A stretch of DNA of 64,000 nt from Semisulcospira habei (Eukaryota; Mollusca; Gastropoda; Semisulcospiridae), in assembly GCA_036245525.1 (NCBI GenBank), contig BTPG01000005.1, positions 183,512,691 through 183,576,690 of the forward strand, in the 5' to 3' direction. This document shows positions 49,101 to 50,794 of the stretch, piece after piece. Position 1 is the stretch's first letter; each line of letters starts with the position of its first letter. The notes beneath the pieces were generated by a model. That model was given only the letters and a program-made list of their open reading frames with translations. It was not told where the DNA came from and ran no database searches. A program made the position numbers and the translations under genes.

Positions 49101-50794
49101 CTGGTTTTTAAGACATCTTTTTCTTGTACAAATGATGCCTGCTCAAAACAGGTTCCACTGTATCCAATATCTGGTTTAATCACTCCACACTTTTATCTTT
49201 CTTATCACAATGAGTTCACTGACCTCTCCCTTCTAGTAAAAGCATTAATTCATGGACTGATAAGCTGACCAAGTTATAAAAACATAATGACAGCATCGTA
49301 GGACAGGGAAAAACGTGGCGGATTGGTTAGAGACCGACTTCCCACCTTGAGCCCACAACGAACGTGCCTTCCCTTCCCTTCCAGTTTCGTACCTGTGACA
49401 TGGCCTTGGCCTCAAGTGACCAAAGTATCGCACAAAAGGTCAGAGATATAACTAACACTAACAGCTGATTCAGCCAAAATCACTTTATGAGTATGACTAG
49501 TGTGAGTGTACATGAAAAAATGTAAAGATACTCTGAGACTTCAGCGCTAACAGTAGCAGTGCAAACAGAACATAACCATTCATACTGATACACTACACCA
49601 AGAAAGGCTGACCATGTCAGTTCAAAGGTAGTGCCACTGCCACAATGAAGGCAACAATTAACTCCTTACGCCCTGAAGATGAATTCTGGAGTACTGGAGA
49701 CAGATCGACCATATTTCAAGGTTGGTGTCAGAATAGCTTGGCGCCTGGAGGCGCCAAGCTATTCTGACACCAACCTTGAAATATCACGGTCGATCCACAT
49801 TCTGTCATACTCTTTCAGGGCTTTATGAGTTAAGCTATTCTGTTATGATCAATGAATTGTCATGGTTGACTTATCTCCTGAGCTGTAACATTGTCTTCAA
49901 AATTGAGAGTTAAGGTTCTACTTCTAGTGCTCAAAGTGATCTGTGCAGTGCTTGATGTAATTCTATGATACAGAAAGAAAATAACATGCATCTCACAGAT
50001 GTTACAACTTCAATACAACTCTCAGTCTCAGTCATGTAGCAACATTTAGAAGCACCTCTGTCCCTTATAAATCACTATTAACTGTGGTGTTTCGTTGAGA
50101 ACAATGAAGGAATTCTAATGACTTACCTGGTAGCGGTATATGATGCATGCCGCTCTATGCGAAATAACACTAGTTGATGTATCTCTAAAAGTAAAAGGTT
50201 GAATCTGACTATGAGTAAAATAAATGAAAAGATTTATTTCTAAAAGTACAATGGCTTCAGAAATGCAATTTTGGAAATGTACTTTAGGCATACTGTGTTA
50301 TTATATCACGGTTCCGTAAAAAAAAAACCAAAAACAAACATACAGCAGGGCACACCCCTCCCCCACCTCCTGATGCCACATGAGTGCTTCCGAACGCGTA
50401 GAACGGCACACCTGGGATCTCACACTTAGTCACACTCACAGACAAAAACTAAAGCAGAAGCAAAAGCCACTCACCAGTAAAATGCAACTTTGTCTCCCAG
50501 CCCATTCTGCACATTTCTGTCGAGAACGTTGTAACAAATGTTTGTTTCCGCCCCTGCCATCCATTTGATCGAAATAGGCCCTTTTCTGACATCGAAGTTA
50601 TATTCGAAAAAAGGGCCGGTGGGGGGCGATTTCCAGTAAAACTGGTCATAAGCTCGCCTCCAGAATGATTCTGGGTTGCTGATGGACTCACTGTATAGTT
50701 GATCATATTCTTGCATGCTCTTGACATGTGCCGTTGCCTGCAAACTTGCAGGAGGCTGAAAGAGCTGATCCACACCGTGTTCCTCCGACGCCAT
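12477..50794 (-). CDS. ACSS2: Acetyl-CoA synthetase, cytosolic (ACSS2 type), 16 coding exons
   Basis: AMP-forming acetate-CoA ligase: acetate + ATP + CoA gives acetyl-CoA via acetyl-adenylate, feeding cytosolic/nuclear lipid synthesis and histone acetylation. The exons listed separately join to 2064 nt and 687 residues; human ACSS2 is ~700. Motifs: ACS N-terminal domain ([18 protein letters not shown], residues ~50-70); A3 loop [11 protein letters not shown] (~302-312); ATADVGW-type [11 protein letters not shown] (~345); [12 protein letters not shown] (~420); [11 protein letters not shown] (~450); YYCTGDG (~535); hinge [14 protein letters not shown] (~553); and C-terminal [11 protein letters not shown] with the catalytic lysine at about 648, the residue whose acetylation controls this enzyme family. 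There is no obvious mitochondrial presequence ([12 protein letters not shown]), which argues for ACSS2 over ACSS1. All splice sites are GT-AG and all phases agree. Introns are 0.3-7.2 kb and full of mobile DNA. Confidence 0.96.
12816..12883. repeat. Family B hairpin (intron 15)
   Basis: The arms, GCAAGAAGAGGCACAGAATC and reverse, enclose CTCATGAGCCCC and its reverse; the loop is about 6 bp. Family B is characterised by CAAGAGGCATAGATCCTCAT arms. Confidence 0.85.
12997..13042 (-). CDS. ACSS2: ACSS2 exon 15
   Basis: A 46-nt exon encoding [15 protein letters not shown], flanked by TTTCAG and GTAAGT. Confidence 0.93.
13375..13574 (-). CDS. ACSS2: ACSS2 exon 14
   Basis: Encodes the domain hinge and start of the mobile C-terminal domain: [20 protein letters not shown] through [10 protein letters not shown]. 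The 3' splice site is AACAG and the donor is GTCGGT, a weaker site. Confidence 0.95.
13606..14157. repeat. 33-bp minisatellite in ACSS2 intron 13
   Basis: About 17 copies of a 33-bp unit (ACTCTGAACTGGCTGCATGA followed by TGAAGTCACCAGC), almost identical to one another. One unit near 13870 lacks bases. Because 33 is divisible by three, all copies stay in one frame and produce spurious long ORFs on both strands. The array begins ~30 bp from the exon 14 acceptor side. Confidence 0.97.
14204..14294. repeat. Family A hairpin, diverged (intron 13)
   Basis: GCAAGGGTAGTGCTAGATCA and a mismatched opposite arm around GGCACCATCAGGCGTC. The degraded pairing indicates an older insertion. Confidence 0.7.
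14493..14601 (-). CDS. ACSS2: ACSS2 exon 13
   Basis: Encodes [20 protein letters not shown] through [11 protein letters not shown], which contains the A7 aspartate. Boundaries are TTTCAG and G|GTGTGT. Confidence 0.95.
14764..15030. repeat. 23-bp minisatellite (intron 12)
   Basis: About 12 units of TGTAAACAGTGCGTGTGTAG plus TAC, with some shortened units. The last unit runs directly into GTAAACAGTACTGGTGGCTG, the hairpin family D sequence, so the array appears to have grown from that repeat. Confidence 0.92.
15005..15056. repeat. Family D element remnant
   Basis: ACTGTAAACAGTACTGGTGG then CTTGCACAAGGCGGTTAA. Family D typically ends CACAAGGGGTTAA (compare 60988-61040). Confidence 0.65.
15137..15330. 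repeat. Family A MITE, TTAA to TTAA
   Basis: It starts TTAACCCATTTAACAC and ends GGGCTAAATGGGTTAA. The hairpin is shortened in the centre (GGTAGCGCCTGATAGTGCC). Its terminal TTAA is shared with the family H element that follows. Confidence 0.8.
15327..15407. repeat. Family H hairpin MITE
   Basis: TTAACTCATTAGAGAAATGC to CACACCTCCAATGAGTTAA. The core GGATATGTGGTGCACAGCTG resembles the family H copies beside exon 4, but it is more diverged. Confidence 0.7.
15510..15590 (-). CDS. ACSS2: ACSS2 exon 12
   Basis: 81 nt encoding [16 protein letters not shown] through EGTGEGYL. The donor is TTG|GTAAGG and the acceptor TTACAG. An A-rich tract lies just downstream in the intron (15430-15482). Confidence 0.95.
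15681..16559. mobile_element. Dispersed TIR repeat R, copy 1
   Basis: Its ends are imperfect inverted repeats, GCTTTTGGCTCACGTGTATG against CTTTTTGGCTCATGTGTGA. The interior contains 3-4 diverged ~140-bp modules, each with GGTCTTACCATCAGGTATCT then ACCAAGTTTGGGTTTGAAG and TGACCTTTCC-like blocks. Homologous copies lie at 30601-31424 and ~47985-48575. No transposase is visible, so it is non-autonomous or long dead. Confidence 0.7.
16692..16898. repeat. Family A MITE
   Basis: From ACTCATTCTACCCCAGACAC to GTACAAGGAGTTAA, with the inverted core GATAGTTCAAGGGTGATACC. It belongs to the subfamily ending in ATTTCGGTCTTGGGGTA (also 35436 and 58336). A LINE fragment follows directly. Confidence 0.8.
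16930..17636 (+). mobile_element. RTE-type LINE fragment, C-terminal region of RT ORF
   Basis: The plus-strand ORF includes [50 protein letters not shown] and RRRWGWI. After a frame change at ~17400 it continues [34 protein letters not shown] and [15 protein letters not shown] before a stop. This is the post-catalytic portion of a non-LTR reverse transcriptase polyprotein; the YxDD region is missing. The 3' end has the (GTAA)n tail typical of RTE-like elements. A shorter copy of this same tail is at 37323-37404. Confidence 0.85.
17638..17895. repeat. Dispersed repeat S, copy 1
   Basis: Shares CAGAGCTACAAAA, GGCGCCAGTG, CATCCCGACC-like and TGTCTCCTGAACAC blocks with 51165-51455 in the same orientation. 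Function and class are unknown. Confidence 0.6.
18145..18320 (+). pseudogene. Cys-rich gag-like module in copy 2
   Basis: Plus-strand reading aligns with the copy 1 module: [17 protein letters not shown], then [21 protein letters not shown]. Both stops are TGA at positions where copy 1 has Trp (TGG), as expected for G-to-A decay. Inferred gag-like. Confidence 0.4.
18441..18681. repeat. Direct repeat within GC-rich copy 2, unit 1
   Basis: AGTGGGTTGATCGATGCGGT to the AGCTCGGTTCACGGAGACAT region. It is nearly identical to 19016-19258, offset about 575 bp. Confidence 0.9.
19016..19258. repeat. Direct repeat within GC-rich copy 2, unit 2
   Basis: Second unit of the ~240-bp repeat starting AGTGGGTTGATCGATGCGGT. 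Its high similarity contrasts with the divergence between the two element copies, so this duplication is more recent. Confidence 0.9.
21966..22204. repeat. Foldback module adjoining copy 2
   Basis: It contains CATTTTTCTTTAAAAGGTAT, TTACCGATGACATGACT, a GC-rich centre with GGGGTTCCCCGAGTGCCTCC, and the inverted end AAAAAATACCTTTTAAAGAA. It is the counterpart of 1360-1673, inverted and shortened. Confidence 0.7.
22381..22574. repeat. Family A hairpin MITE (near-complete)
   Basis: A reference copy for the family. It begins TTAACCCTTTTAGCCC, then CATTTCGCAAATTTGGGAG, GACTATGTACCAGTTG, GGAGATGGATTGATCATG, hairpin TTGAAGGGTAGTGCC / CTACCCTTGAATTATC, CATCTCCTGCTGCAGGG, and ends GGGCTACATGGGTTAA. 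In this copy most of the inner hairpin (AGATGAGCTTGGCGCC) is present on one side only. TTAA at both ends and CCC/GGG termini fit piggyBac-type elements. Confidence 0.85.
22821..22877 (-). CDS. ACSS2: ACSS2 exon 11
   Basis: 57 nt encoding [19 protein letters not shown]. Boundaries are GACAG and GCA|GTGAGT. Confidence 0.95.
23073..23154. repeat. Family C hairpin MITE
   Basis: TTAATCCTTTGGCCATTGGC ... TTTGTCACAATGATTCCTGC ... CAGCCAAAAGGTTAA. The inner arms are partly mismatched. Confidence 0.75.
23275..23517. repeat. Family A MITE with internal 34-bp duplication
   Basis: TTAACCCCTTTAGCCCCAAG to GGGGCTAAATGGATTAA. The segment GGTCCCATTTCTCCAATTTT plus GGAGGTGTTGCCTG occurs twice in tandem on the left side. 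The core hairpin is GGCGCCTTCAGGCGCC. Confidence 0.9.
23679..23884. repeat. Family A MITE
   Basis: ATTCTACCCCAGGACC to GCTGAATGAGTGAA. The inner arms GGTTCAAGGGTGGTGCCAGA are near-perfect. The TTAA ends have mutated. It lies 102 bp from exon 10. Confidence 0.8.
23986..24118 (-). CDS. ACSS2: ACSS2 exon 10
   Basis: Encodes [29 protein letters not shown] and DTFWQTET, the adenylate-binding A4/A5 region. Boundaries are TCCAG and ACT|GTGAGT. Confidence 0.96.
24397..25054. repeat. Family A MITE split by a LINE
   Basis: The left part ends ...GACTATGTACC at 24462 and the right part resumes TTGTAGGAGATGGATCG at 24909. The right end is ATAAACGGGTTAA. Hairpin arms are well preserved around GGCGCCTGATGGCGCC. 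Confidence 0.85.
24463..24908 (+). mobile_element. CR1/L2-like LINE 3' end, 5' truncated
   Basis: Encodes [40 protein letters not shown] and [13 protein letters not shown] before a stop at ~24694. This is the characteristic C-terminal tail of CR1/L2-type RT ORFs. It ends in (ATT)n at 24890-24906 and is inserted in a family A MITE, hence younger than it. Confidence 0.8.
25066..25137. repeat. Family D element
   Basis: TTAACCCCTTGGGCATGCAG, then TACTGTTCACAGTACTGG and CACCTGTACAAGGTGGTTTT. Confidence 0.65.
25257..25390 (-). CDS. ACSS2: ACSS2 exon 9
   Basis: Encodes [20 protein letters not shown] and [20 protein letters not shown]. Boundaries are TTTTAG and AA|GTACGT. Confidence 0.95.
25494..25831. 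repeat. Family A MITE carrying an inserted hairpin
   Basis: CTTTTTATCCCGATACACCC to GGATGTAAAGGGTTAA. The inner hairpin AAGGTGGTGCCAGAATAGC is perfect. A 125-bp segment bounded by GGGTGGGAC and GTCCCACCC is inserted at 25626-25750. Confidence 0.8.
25626..25750. repeat. Small TIR insertion within MITE
   Basis: GGGTGGGAC...GTCCCACCC ends and an interior with GTTGAATCCTGAA / TTTGAATCCGGAA blocks and poly(A) tracts. Class unknown. Confidence 0.6.
25858..26023. repeat. Family B hairpin MITE
   Basis: TTAACCCTTTTACAG to the GAATTTAA end. The core hairpin at 25906-25964 (CAAGAGGTACAGATCCTCAT and GAGCCCCCGCAG) is perfect over about 30 bp per arm. Confidence 0.85.
26024..26578. other. Unannotated part of ACSS2 intron 8
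   Basis: No repeat family or coding sequence recognised. Confidence 0.5.
26581..26737. repeat. Family A MITE
   Basis: Core arms GTTCCAAGGGTAGTGCCACA and reverse. It ends at a TTAA (26734-26737) that is also the start of the next family A element. Confidence 0.8.
26734..26990. repeat. Family A MITE with small retroposed insertion
   Basis: TTAACCCTTTTCAGCCCCAG to GGGGTTAAAATGAGTTAA. A segment ending in GAAGAAGAAGAAAAA is inserted at ~26783-26830 between copies of GGTGTCAC. That tail is the same type as at 480-491 and 54455-54470. Confidence 0.85.
27081..27273 (-). CDS. ACSS2: ACSS2 exon 8
   Basis: Encodes [38 protein letters not shown] and [19 protein letters not shown]: the phosphate-binding loop and the substrate-site WVTGH segment. 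Boundaries are CTGCAG and ATT|GTATGT. Confidence 0.97.
27413..27590. repeat. Family B element, one arm
   Basis: TTAAACCTCTTCCTTGCCAC, then TTGTTCATTCAACGACTAAG and CAGCAAGAGGCAGAGATCCT. The flank matches the fuller copy at 41549-41757. The opposite arm is largely lost. Confidence 0.65.
27847..27953. repeat. Family A hairpin
   Basis: ATGATAGTTCAAGGGTAGTG ... CACTACCCTTGCATTATT. The centre is altered (TTAAAGCCTAAGAAGGC). Confidence 0.75.
28145..28367. repeat. Family A MITE, subfamily with long right flank
   Basis: TTAACCCTTATCATTCGGAA to AGCCTCAGTATGCTATGG-GTTAA. The inner arms (AAAATAGTTCAAGGGTGGTG) are perfect around GGCGCCTCTAGGCGCC. The same subfamily occurs at 32009, 37297 and 39045. Confidence 0.9.
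28397..28612. repeat. Family B hairpin MITE
   Basis: GTAACCCATTCAGTACCAGG to CAGCACTGAACAAGTTAA. Core GCAAGAGGCATAGATCCTCA with a near-perfect opposite arm. Confidence 0.85.
28810..28925 (-). CDS. ACSS2: ACSS2 exon 7
   Basis: Encodes [20 protein letters not shown] and [16 protein letters not shown], leading into the A3 loop. Boundaries are CCTCAG and AG|GTAACA. Confidence 0.96.
28994..29237. repeat. Family A MITE interrupted by family C
   Basis: AACCCATTGAGCCCTGATGC to GGCTAAATGGGCTTAA. The hairpin AATTCAAGGGTAGTGCCAGA is split by the element at 29085-29166. Confidence 0.8.
29085..29166. repeat. Family C hairpin nested in family A
   Basis: CCTTTGCGTCTCGGTAGCGG ... ATGATTCCAGTAGGAATCAT ... 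CGCTACTGACACATAAAGG. A 22-bp perfect inner palindrome arm. Confidence 0.85.
29238..29756. other. Unannotated part of ACSS2 intron 6
   Basis: AT-rich sequence without recognised repeats or coding potential. Confidence 0.5.
29757..29886 (-). CDS. ACSS2: ACSS2 exon 6
   Basis: Encodes [20 protein letters not shown] and [20 protein letters not shown]. This is the most variable part of the protein relative to the vertebrate sequence. Boundaries are TTCCAG and CAG|GTTAGT. Confidence 0.88.
30288..30436. repeat. Family A MITE
   Basis: ATTAGCCCCGACACTTTATC to TCAGAGGGTATCTCATGCC. The inner arms CATTTTAAGGGTGGTGTCAG pair tightly around AATAGGCGCCAAGCTATT. Confidence 0.75.
30601..31424. mobile_element. 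Dispersed TIR repeat R, copy 2
   Basis: Starts AACAAGAAAGGCAAAGCCCT with GGCTCACGTGTATGACCGC and ends CTTCACACATGAGCCAAAAA. Internal GGTCTTACCATCAGGTATCT modules are present as in copy 1. Confidence 0.7.
31549..31624 (-). CDS. ACSS2: ACSS2 exon 5
   Basis: 76 nt encoding [20 protein letters not shown] and HICEER. Boundaries are TTACAG and CG|GTACGT. Confidence 0.93.
31865..32012. repeat. Family A MITE, shortened
   Basis: Retains GTACCAGTTGCAGGAGATG and hairpin GGGGTAGTGCCAGATTAGC; the opposite arm is reduced to CAGGCACTACCC. It ends at the TTAA (32009-32012) shared with the following element. Confidence 0.75.
32009..32230. repeat. Family A MITE
   Basis: TTAACCCTTATCATTCAGAA to GCCTCAGTATGATGAGTTAA. 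The inner arms around GGCGCCTCTAGGC are nearly perfect. Confidence 0.88.
32616..32683. repeat. Family B hairpin
   Basis: GCAAGAGGCATAGATTCTCA with GAGCCCCTGCGCAGCCAGGG and the opposite arm. Confidence 0.85.
32741..32810. repeat. Family B hairpin, diverged
   Basis: GCAAAGAGGCATACATCCTC then a mismatched GAAGATGTGTTCCTTTCGC arm. Confidence 0.6.
33121..33300. repeat. Family A hairpin with duplicated left arm
   Basis: ATAGTTCAAGGGTGGTGCCA at 33132 is repeated as GTAGTTCAAGGGTGTTGCCA at ~33178. The complete hairpin follows around GGCGCCCAGAGGCGCC. Confidence 0.8.
33747..33806. repeat. T34-G26 homopolymer block
   Basis: A run of 34 T directly followed by 26 G. Other long C or G runs occur at 32938-32961 and 36955-36980. 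Such blocks are error-prone in assembly. Confidence 0.9.
34229..34302. repeat. Family C hairpin
   Basis: CAACCCTTTGAGTGTCGGTA ... GTTGCGATGATTCCAGACAA ... CCGCTACCGACAGCCAAAGG-GTTAG. Confidence 0.8.
34337..34405. repeat. Family F palindrome
   Basis: A near-perfect 69-bp palindrome: CACAGTAAGCAAAAGGTCTT, centre CCCACGTCAGCTGACGTGGG, reverse arm. Confidence 0.85.
34423..34563. repeat. Family A MITE, internally deleted
   Basis: CAACCCATTCAGCCCTGACA to GGGCCGGGCTGAATGAGT. Most of the central hairpin is missing (TTCAAGGTTAGCTTGGCACC remains). Confidence 0.75.
34566..34640 (-). mobile_element. SINE-like 3' tail
   Basis: On the minus strand: GGACGTTAAGCAATGTACAA followed by TCAATCAATC. The CGTTAA-plus-(ATCA)n ending resembles 3' ends of invertebrate SINEs. 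The body boundary is not clear; sequence to about 35270 is unassigned. Confidence 0.45.
35303..35371. repeat. Family B hairpin
   Basis: TACAAGAGGCATAGATCCTC, GAGCCCCCGTAGTTGCAGGG and the opposite arm. Confidence 0.85.
35436..35651. repeat. Family A MITE
   Basis: TTAACTCATTCTACCCCAGA to GGGGTAGAAGGAGTTAA. Inner arms ATAGTTCAAGGGCGATGCCA. Same subfamily as 16692 and 58336. Confidence 0.9.
35711..36304. repeat. 46-bp minisatellite in ACSS2 intron 4
   Basis: About 13 copies of a 46-bp unit starting GAGGTAGTGGGTAGAGGAAT. Units differ by single bases (GGTAGT/GGCAGT). It yields long spurious minus-strand ORFs in all three frames because 46 is not divisible by three. Confidence 0.97.
36349..36881 (-). 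mobile_element. CR1/L2-like LINE 3' end with 7-bp TSD
   Basis: Minus-strand reading: [60 protein letters not shown] and [10 protein letters not shown], the conserved C-terminal tail of CR1/L2-like RT ORFs. The 3' tail is an (ATT)n stretch at 36349-36366. TAGCGCT at 36342-36348 and 36882-36888 is the target duplication. It interrupts the family I element. Confidence 0.88.
36897..37211. repeat. Family I long inverted repeat
   Basis: Left arm GTACACATACCAAGGGGAAT, TCAGCGCTGGACAGAC, then CGCCAGCCCACAAAGAAATA; the right arm is the reverse, ending CCTCGGTATGTGTA. Arms exceed 100 bp with a poly(C) interruption at 36955-36980. The central ATACCTGCGTATTT block occurs as three alternating inversions. 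Confidence 0.85.
37323..37404 (+). mobile_element. RTE LINE 3' tail, 82 bp, 14-bp TSD
   Basis: ACAGGAGTTGCTGGAGGTCT to (GTAA)n, the same as the end of the LINE at 16930-17636. The flanking duplication ATTCGGAATACACC occurs at 37309-37322 and 37405-37418. Confidence 0.93.
37470..37551 (+). mobile_element. LINE 3' tail, 82 bp, 7-bp TSD
   Basis: TGGGTAGTGCCTGCGCATTG to ATAAATACTATGTATTATTA and (TTA)n, a CR1/L2-type tail. AGAATAG occurs at 37463-37469 and 37552-37558. Confidence 0.88.
37795..37867 (-). CDS. ACSS2: ACSS2 exon 4
   Basis: 73 nt encoding [20 protein letters not shown] and VITS. No simple ORF scan reveals it. Boundaries are TCCTAG and TCAG|GTTATT, and its phases fit exons 3 and 5. 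Confidence 0.95.
37905..37984. repeat. Family H hairpin MITE
   Basis: TTAACACATTCGAGATGTGC ... CCGCCTCCGGATATG ... CGTATCCGGAGGCGGC ... TCTCGAATGAGTTAA. Starts 38 nt upstream (in transcript sense) of the exon 4 acceptor. Confidence 0.88.
38064..38135. repeat. Family H hairpin MITE, second copy
   Basis: TTAACGCATTCAAGATGTAC ... TCTCGAATGAGTTAA, duplicated with its surroundings and shortened in the loop. Confidence 0.85.
38478..38530. repeat. Family G palindrome
   Basis: GGCTGGTTTGTGATTTTGGA centred on CCTTAAGG with the reverse arm. Related half-copies are at 43773-43802, 61244-61262 and 62876-62935. Confidence 0.8.
38948..39016. repeat. Family D-like hairpin
   Basis: GTGCATAAAGCCACAGGTGC ... 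CTACCTGTGGCTGCACTTAC followed by AAAAGGGTTA. Confidence 0.65.
39045..39264. repeat. Family A MITE
   Basis: TTAACCCTCATCATTCGGAA to CAGTATGATATGGGTTAA, with inner arms around GGCGCCTAGAGGTGCC. Confidence 0.9.
39360..39640 (-). other. Unassigned ORF fragment with coding-like composition
   Basis: A minus-strand frame reads [40 protein letters not shown] and [17 protein letters not shown], then a TGA embedded in TGAATAAA. I cannot match it to a family. Upstream continuity is broken by the family B hairpin at 39643-39709. It could be a pseudogene, an exon of an intronic gene or chance. Confidence 0.3.
39643..39709. repeat. Family B hairpin
   Basis: ACAAGAGGCATAGATCCTGA, GAGCCCCCGCATTTGCGAGG and the opposite arm. 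A degraded partial copy follows at 39744-39793. Confidence 0.85.
39840..40081 (-). other. Unassigned Cys-rich ORF fragment
   Basis: The minus-strand frame includes [40 protein letters not shown] and [13 protein letters not shown] before a stop at ~39840. It is of unknown identity; the clustered cysteines are notable. It could belong with the fragment at 39360-39640. Confidence 0.3.
40387..41124. mobile_element. 8-bp-TSD TIR element (family M), 738 bp
   Basis: GTAGTAAG at 40379-40386 is repeated at 41126-41133 (with a preceding A, 9 bp). The left end is GCTGAGTTTGCATACCTCGC and the right end contains TTTAACCTAGGTACAGGGCG, an inverted version lacking about 15 bp. The interior holds CAGTGGCGCCATTGTTGCTA and its inverted partner, AGAATCACGTGACGTTTGAT, and TTTGGCAGATTTAAAAAATA. 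No ORF. Termini and TSD length fit a non-autonomous hAT-like (or P-like) element. Confidence 0.85.
41134..41308. other. Unannotated part of ACSS2 intron 3
   Basis: No recognised feature. Confidence 0.5.
41309..41483. repeat. Family B hairpin with expanded loop
   Basis: The arms (GCAAGAGGCATACATTCTCA and reverse) are intact, but the loop contains about 5.5 copies of a 22-bp unit, GCCGCAGTACTGAACTGGTG plus CA, at 41338-41458. Confidence 0.93.
41549..41757. repeat. Family B MITE, fullest flanks
   Basis: TTAACCCCTTCCCTGCCACT, TTGGTTCATTCAACGACC, core GCAAGACGCATAGATCATTA, and the terminal GGCAGTGAAGGGGTTCA mirror of the left end. Shows that family B has outer TIRs of ~17 bp outside the hairpin. 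Confidence 0.85.
42092..42305. repeat. Family A MITE
   Basis: TTAACTCTTTCAGCCCGGAC to CTCAGGCTGAATGTATTAA. Inner arms ATAGTTCAAGGGTGGTGCCA. Confidence 0.9.
42427..42480. repeat. Short dispersed repeat J, copy 1
   Basis: AAAGCTGAAGCAGAACCCAC with the palindromic ACCCACATGATGTTGTGTGG. Nearly identical to 43064-43117. Confidence 0.85.
42712..42802. repeat. Family C hairpin MITE
   Basis: CTAACTCACTGGCTGCTGGT ... TTTGTTGCATGGATTCCTGC ... CTACCGACAACCAAAGGG-TTAA. Confidence 0.8.
43064..43117. repeat. Short dispersed repeat J, copy 2
   Basis: Same ~54-bp block as 42427-42480, 637 bp apart in the same intron and orientation. Confidence 0.85.
43262..43344. repeat. Family C hairpin
   Basis: GTGGCTGTAAGCAGCACTTT ... 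GATGATCCCTTTAGGAATCA ... AGCGCTACTGACAGTGATAG. Confidence 0.75.
43393..43605. repeat. Family A MITE
   Basis: TTAACTCATTCTGCCCGCGA to CTTCAGGTACAATGAGTTAA. Inner arms ATAGTTCAAGGGTGGTGTCA. Confidence 0.9.
43826..43975. repeat. Imperfect foldback, ~65-bp arms
   Basis: AAGTTATTGGTCGCAGTGGT and TGGACCCTTGTAGGCCTGAG pair with CCTATAAGGGTCCGTGCAGC and GCTACCAATAACGT. It is unrelated to the other families here. Confidence 0.7.
44461..44551. repeat. Family E hairpin
   Basis: GAGTGAGCTTAGTCCTGCAC ... AGCAAGGTGCTCTGCTTTAG ... CACCTTGCTTAGTGGCTGGC. About 40 bp per arm. A second copy is at 62943-63050. Confidence 0.88.
44558..44690. repeat. Family D-like inverted repeat
   Basis: GCCCCCTGGCGGCTGTTTAC and ACACAAGGTGTTAA with AACAGTACTGATGGCTGCAC and CACAGGAGG. 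Diverged. Confidence 0.55.
44716..44819 (-). CDS. ACSS2: ACSS2 exon 3
   Basis: Encodes [20 protein letters not shown] and [14 protein letters not shown]. Boundaries are TGCAG and GTG|GTGAGC. Confidence 0.96.
44994..45077. repeat. Family C hairpin MITE
   Basis: TGGCTTTCGGGAGCCCG, CTCCTGCAAGAATCATCACG and CACTGACATCAAAGGGTTAA. A family D-like remnant follows at 45098-45140. Confidence 0.7.
45141..45595. other. Unannotated part of ACSS2 intron 2
   Basis: Begins with a G-rich tract (45137-45170). No repeat family or coding sequence recognised. Confidence 0.5.
45601..45826. repeat. Family I long inverted repeat, second copy
   Basis: CACAAACCAAGAGGAATCAC, CAGCGCCGGACAGAC and reverse arm ending TTGGTTTGTGTAC. 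Its right flank CAATTCTGCCAGCGCTAGCC shows the uninterrupted site that the LINE at 36349-36881 occupies in the other copy. Confidence 0.85.
45980..46115. repeat. GA-rich low-complexity region
   Basis: GAGAGAGAGA tracts and a G-run. Open frames across it are compositional artefacts. Confidence 0.8.
46320..46366. repeat. Family B hairpin, left arm deleted
   Basis: GCAAGAGGTATAGATTGTGG then GGGGCTCATGAGGATCTATG-CCTCTTG. A degenerate copy follows at 46473-46556. Confidence 0.75.
46656..46747 (-). CDS. ACSS2: ACSS2 exon 2
   Basis: 92 nt encoding [20 protein letters not shown] and [10 protein letters not shown]. Boundaries are TTTTAG and G|GTCTGT. Confidence 0.95.
47096..47145. repeat. Family A fragment
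   Basis: GATATCTCAAGGGTGGTGTC then AAGCTAACCTGGCACATC. Half-deleted hairpin abutting the next copy. Confidence 0.6.
47146..47359. repeat. Family A MITE
   Basis: CTCACTCAGCCCGACGGCCA to GTCAGGGCTGAATGGGTTAA. Inner arms AATTCAAGGGTAGTGTCAGA. Confidence 0.88.
47441..47500. repeat. Family C element, shortened
   Basis: GGGGGCTGTCAGTAGCGGTT and ATGGCCAGCCAAAGGGTTAA. Confidence 0.7.
47985..48575. mobile_element. Dispersed TIR repeat R, copy 3 (5' truncated)
   Basis: Modules with AGAAAGGTCTTACCATCCAC, ACCAAGTTTGGATTTGAAG and GTCTTGCCACAAAGTATCC, ending CACATATGAACCAGAAAG. The first terminus seen in copies 1 and 2 is missing. Confidence 0.65.
48779..48994. repeat. Family A MITE
   Basis: GAACCCTTTTCATCTTGATA to CTGGGTGTAATGGGTTAA. 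Inner arms around GGCGCCTCAGGCACC. Confidence 0.88.
48995..49572. other. Unannotated part of ACSS2 intron 1
   Basis: No recognised repeat or coding sequence. A short palindrome, TAGGTGGTTACAGACACCTA, lies near 49027. Confidence 0.5.
49573..49900. repeat. Family A MITE hosting another family A MITE
   Basis: Outer copy: left CACCAAGAAAGGCTGACCAT and TTCAAAGGTAGTGCC up to 49657; right GCTATTCTGTTATGATCAAT and TCTCCTGAGCTGTAAC from 49834. The inner copy (49658-49833) sits in its loop. Confidence 0.8.
49658..49833. repeat. Inner family A MITE with flanking TTAA
   Basis: TTAACTCCTTACGCCCTGAA to TTTCAGGGCTTTATGAGTTAA (last TTAA at 49830-49833). The hairpin around GGCGCCTGGAGGCGCC is perfect. TTAA at both junctions with the host MITE is direct evidence of TTAA-targeted insertion. 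Confidence 0.88.
50475..50794 (-). CDS. ACSS2: ACSS2 exon 1 (start codon)
   Basis: Begins [15 protein letters not shown] and includes [58 protein letters not shown] and ends AFY plus TG of a split Trp codon. The donor is TG|GTGAGT. The context of the ATG is AAGATGGCG, a good Kozak match, which supports this start. Confidence 0.96.

Noticed and set aside
22381..49833. Regularly occurring near-identical palindromes considered as a CRISPR-like array or bacterial terminators
   Set aside because: Spacing is irregular, elements are 80-250 bp with TTAA ends, and the context is a spliced eukaryotic gene.
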